A DNA stretch of 64,000 nucleotides from Thraustochytrium sp. TN22 (taxonomy: Eukaryota > Sar > Bigyra > Thraustochytrida > Thraustochytriidae), in NCBI GenBank assembly GCA_013306675.1, contig JABLUY010000004.1, positions 186,001 through 250,000 on the forward strand, written 5' to 3'. The translations under genes were made by a program, and so were the position numbers. The notes beneath the pieces were generated by a model. The model worked only from the letters and a program-made list of their open reading frames with translations. It searched no databases and had not been told where the DNA came from. Shown here piece by piece: positions 61,522 through 64,000 of this stretch. Each line of letters begins with the position of its first letter. Position 1 is the stretch's first letter.

Positions 61522-62255
61522 GTTCGCTGGCCGCCGAGCCACTGGAGCGAAGCCTACCGCCGCTGTGGCTGTGCCCGCCGCGCTCTCGCCGCCGCCGGCA
61601 CGCGCGCGCGACCCTGCCCGACGTCGCCGAAAGGAGTCTGGACTCTGGATCGCGGCGGCCCTGCCCTGCTTGATGCTAGGTGTCAGGAACCCGTGGCGCT
61701 CCCGGGGAAGGAACTCGCAGCGACGAGGATGCGAGAGCGCTCTCGAAGCTTCTGATTCTTCTTGCTGGCGGGCCAGCCTGCCGCACTGCAGGGGCTGGTC
61801 AGCCAGGCCACCGCCGCCACCCTTTTCTTTTTCTATTTCTTCAAGTTTTCTTCTTCTTCGCTTTCTTGTTTGACGACCGCGATCCCGGGCGCGCGGCTCT
61901 CGATGGTGACCGGGCGAACGACGACCAAGGAGGCGGCGAGCCTCGCGGCCACAAGGTCTCTCTGGACGCGAGCGTGCACCGGGAGCTCGGCCCGCCGCTC
62001 CTGCCGCTGCTCCTGCGCGGCCGCGAGATCCGCGCGGCTGAGCGATCGCTCGCTAGCGATGCGCCAGGTGAACGGCAAGAATGTTGTGTAAGTCGGCAGC
62101 TCCATGTTGCGTGTCTGCTGCTCTGGGCGCGCGCCCGCCCGGCCGCCCATCGGCCGGCCGCGTTCCGCGCGCGCACGAATCGCACGAATAGAGCAATAGC
62201 TGTACTATACAGTGCGTACCACTTTTGGAAGCGGCGAGAGCGCCGTGGGAGCGCG
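61522..62255. other. Divergent spacer with a polypyrimidine tract
   Basis: 734 bp without a confident gene. A T/C-rich tract (about 61821-61872) contains CTTCAAGTT at 61839-61847 and resembles either a core promoter or a 3' splice region on the plus strand. I cannot decide which. Open frames on both strands cross it. Confidence 0.45.
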
Positions 62256-63605
62256 ATGAGATCGCCGCAGCAGCCGCAGCTCACGCCAGCCATGCGCAGC
62301 TACCTCGAGTGCATCGAGCTGGGCGACAGGCACGTCAAGTTCCCGTACAACGGGCTCGACAAGGCGGTCAAGTGCCTCGCAGAGCGCCACATGAGCCCGT
62401 GCAACATGCGGCACAAGTACGAGTTCCTGGTCCGCGCCGCAACAGCGGCCAGGAGAGGCCCATCATCTGGCACAACGACAAGGACCTGGACACGGACAGC
62501 TTCTGCGAGCGCCTATCGAGGTACCTCGCCGCGCTGCTCGAGATAGACCGCGTAGCCAAGACCGGCGTCACGCCGGCGGAGGTGCTCCATGTGGCATTCA
62601 TGCGCAATCGCCCCGAGCACACGGTGCTCACGGACTTTCGCTGCACCGTGCGCTTTGAGCACATCGGGCGAAACGCCCAGCCCGCGCTGGTCGGCGAGGC
62701 GACCGTGGCGACCGAGCTGGCGCGAGCATGTGGCGCAGGAACAGCGCGACGAGACGCGCCAGGCGCTCGCGCGCAACTTCAAGACCTGGATCGCCACGAG
62801 CGTCGACCTGGAGCCCGAGCTCATCATCAGCACTATGCACGGGACCACACTCCTCAAGACGGCCAGGCAGGCCGAGGCCCGGGCCTGGGATGCGTCGCAG
62901 ACGCGCATCGAGTACGGCACATCGTGCACCATGTACAAGAGGCCGGCCAACTGGGTCGACGACCGTGTCCCGAGCTACGTGTCCGACTTCGCGGACGTCG
63001 TCCGCGCGCTCATCAAGCCGACGCTCGAAGCCGGCGCGCCGCGCCTGACGCCCTCCATGAGCGAGGTCATCGAGTCGCTGCGGCGCACGCGCCGGAACAT
63101 CGCGGCGAGCCACGAACTCAAGATCCAGCAGACCGAGCTCAAGAAGCAGTACGAGCGCGAGCGGCTCTCCAACGCGGATACCAAGCGGCTGCAGCAGCAA
63201 ATCGAGCAGGTGCGCGCGGACATCGCCGCTGAGCGCCGCTCTGACCAGGTCCTCCGCGACACGTACCGCGAGCTGAACATGATGCTCATCAAGCTGCTCG
63301 AGAAAAGGAGCACGCACCTGAAGGTGAACGTGGCCCGATTCAAGAACTGTCGCGCCGAGCGCGAGGCGATGTTCGACAAGATCTTCAACGCGTGCGTCAA
63401 GGACCTGCGCACCAGCTGGCTGCCAGCCCGCGTTGATGACATTGACCGCGGCGAACTTGACTCGCGAATCTTCCAGTGTGTCACAGTCACCGTCGCGGGG
63501 CTCGTCCCGTGCCGCGATCCTCCCGCGATCCTCCGAGTCCACGGGCCCCGGCCTCCACGTCACGATGTCGTGCGGGCCAAGCAAGGCGCCCGCATGCCAA
63601 TTTGA
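62256..63605 (+). pseudogene. Unrecognised gene whose coding signal is interrupted
   Basis: Protein-like sequence starts at an ATG (62256, MRSPQQPQLTPAMRSYLE) and continues to about 63480, but not in one frame. At least two frame changes are needed along the way. The first part is globular (for example GDRHVKFPYNGLDKAVKCLA). The last part is rich in charged helices with a coiled-coil look (ELKKQYERERLSNADTKRL) and ends at a TGA at 63603-63605. I do not recognise the family. Sequencing indels, unrecognised introns or a decaying gene could each explain the interruptions. Base composition matches the neighbours, so there is no compositional sign of recent transfer. Confidence 0.45.
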
Positions 63606-63609
63606 GGGA

Positions 63610-63687
63610 GAGGCCGCCTTCGCGGCCGCCGCGGCCATGGTTGTGCTCGAGGCCGCCCACGCGGCCGTCGCGGCCATGGTTGTGCTC
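63610..63687 (+). repeat. 39-bp tandem repeat, two copies
   Basis: Units at 63610-63648 and 63649-63687 share GAGGCCGCC, then GCGGCC, then CGCGGCCATGGTTGTGCTC, differing at only a few bases. Read on the plus strand in one frame they would encode alanine-rich 13-residue repeats ending AMVVL, but no supported gene covers them. Confidence 0.85.
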
Positions 63688-63950
63688 GAGCACATGCGCG
63701 TGGTTGTCGAAAGTCCACTGCAAACCCGTGTCCGTTCGCAAACGAAGATGGCTGGCATGCTGACGCCGCCAGGTGATTGATACTCGCTCGAACAGGTCGG
63801 GCACTCTGAAACGGCTCGCTTGATTCCTGCCTGGCACAGTGGCAGTGCCTGCACAGGCGACTCGATCAAGCATCAACGGCATAAAGAGCAGCAAAGGCCT
63901 GAACTGCGTGGACAGCGCGGACCGTCGAGGAGAGCGCGGAGGCAAGTAGC

Positions 63951-64000
63951 ATGCAGGACGAGGATGCCAGGCGCGCAAAGCGGATTGCGGTCGACACGGC
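63951..64000 (+). CDS. Possible start of a gene running off the window
   Basis: An ATG at 63951 opens a frame encoding MQDEDARRAKRIAVDT up to the window edge. The charged start looks like a normal N-terminus, but sixteen residues are too few to be sure. Confidence 0.3.
   Translation, partial: MQDEDARRAKRIAVDT

Noticed and set aside
63433-63780. A separate small gene over the 39-bp repeats
   Set aside because: It is alanine-rich and repeat-driven, overlaps the interrupted gene, and has no recognisable start context.

Overview
This is a nuclear fragment of a GC-rich, free-living protist. The genes are eukaryotic: an axonemal dynein heavy chain, an R1R2R3 Myb, eIF3c, ribosomal protein eS21, the mitochondrial glycine-cleavage P-protein and Bax inhibitor-1. 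Nearly every gene is one uninterrupted frame. The only intron I can demonstrate lies in the eS21 gene. Flagellar genes mean a motile stage, and no plastid-type gene is seen. High GC, few introns and compact spacing would fit a thraustochytrid/labyrinthulomycete stramenopile, but that is inference from style, not a phylogenetic result. The sequence contains one assembly gap (six N at 52135-52140).

Layout. 1-15.7 kb: the 3' part of a multi-EF-hand protein converges (95 bp) on a ~4270-residue inner-arm-type axonemal dynein heavy chain. 15.7-20 kb: divergent from the dynein, a 1382-aa scaffold with three WW-IQ-WW modules, tandem repeats and C-terminal ankyrin repeats. 20-21.5 kb: galactokinase. 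22.4-28.9 kb: two unrecognised proteins in tandem, only 54 bp apart. 29.2-31.4 kb: three-repeat Myb factor, followed by 2.7 kb of repeat- and palindrome-rich spacer. 34.2-37.2 kb: glycine dehydrogenase P-protein. 39-44.1 kb: eIF3c and an SLC33A1-type acetyl-CoA transporter. 45-48 kb: an unrecognised protein with a Cys/His cluster. 48.1-51.9 kb: a kinesin-like coiled-coil protein whose motor has lost its nucleotide-binding motifs. 52.6-56.6 kb: small genes for the SWIM-finger protein ZSWIM7/SWS1, a membrane-anchored J protein, eS21 and a DRC10-like nexin-dynein regulatory complex subunit. 57-61.5 kb: two tandem PAP2 lipid phosphatases and Bax inhibitor-1. 62.2-64 kb: an unrecognised gene with an interrupted frame and perhaps the start of another.

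How the genes relate. Most are unrelated housekeeping genes packed as divergent or convergent pairs. A loose flagellar theme runs through the window: dynein heavy chain, DRC10-like protein, and possibly the EF-hand, WW/IQ and kinesin-like proteins. The most interesting observations are the triplicated WW-IQ-WW scaffold, the motor-dead kinesin, a perfect 16-bp palindrome present twice upstream of the Myb gene, and a recurring TTCAA/TTGAA element in the 5' flanks of many genes that may be a lineage-specific promoter motif.
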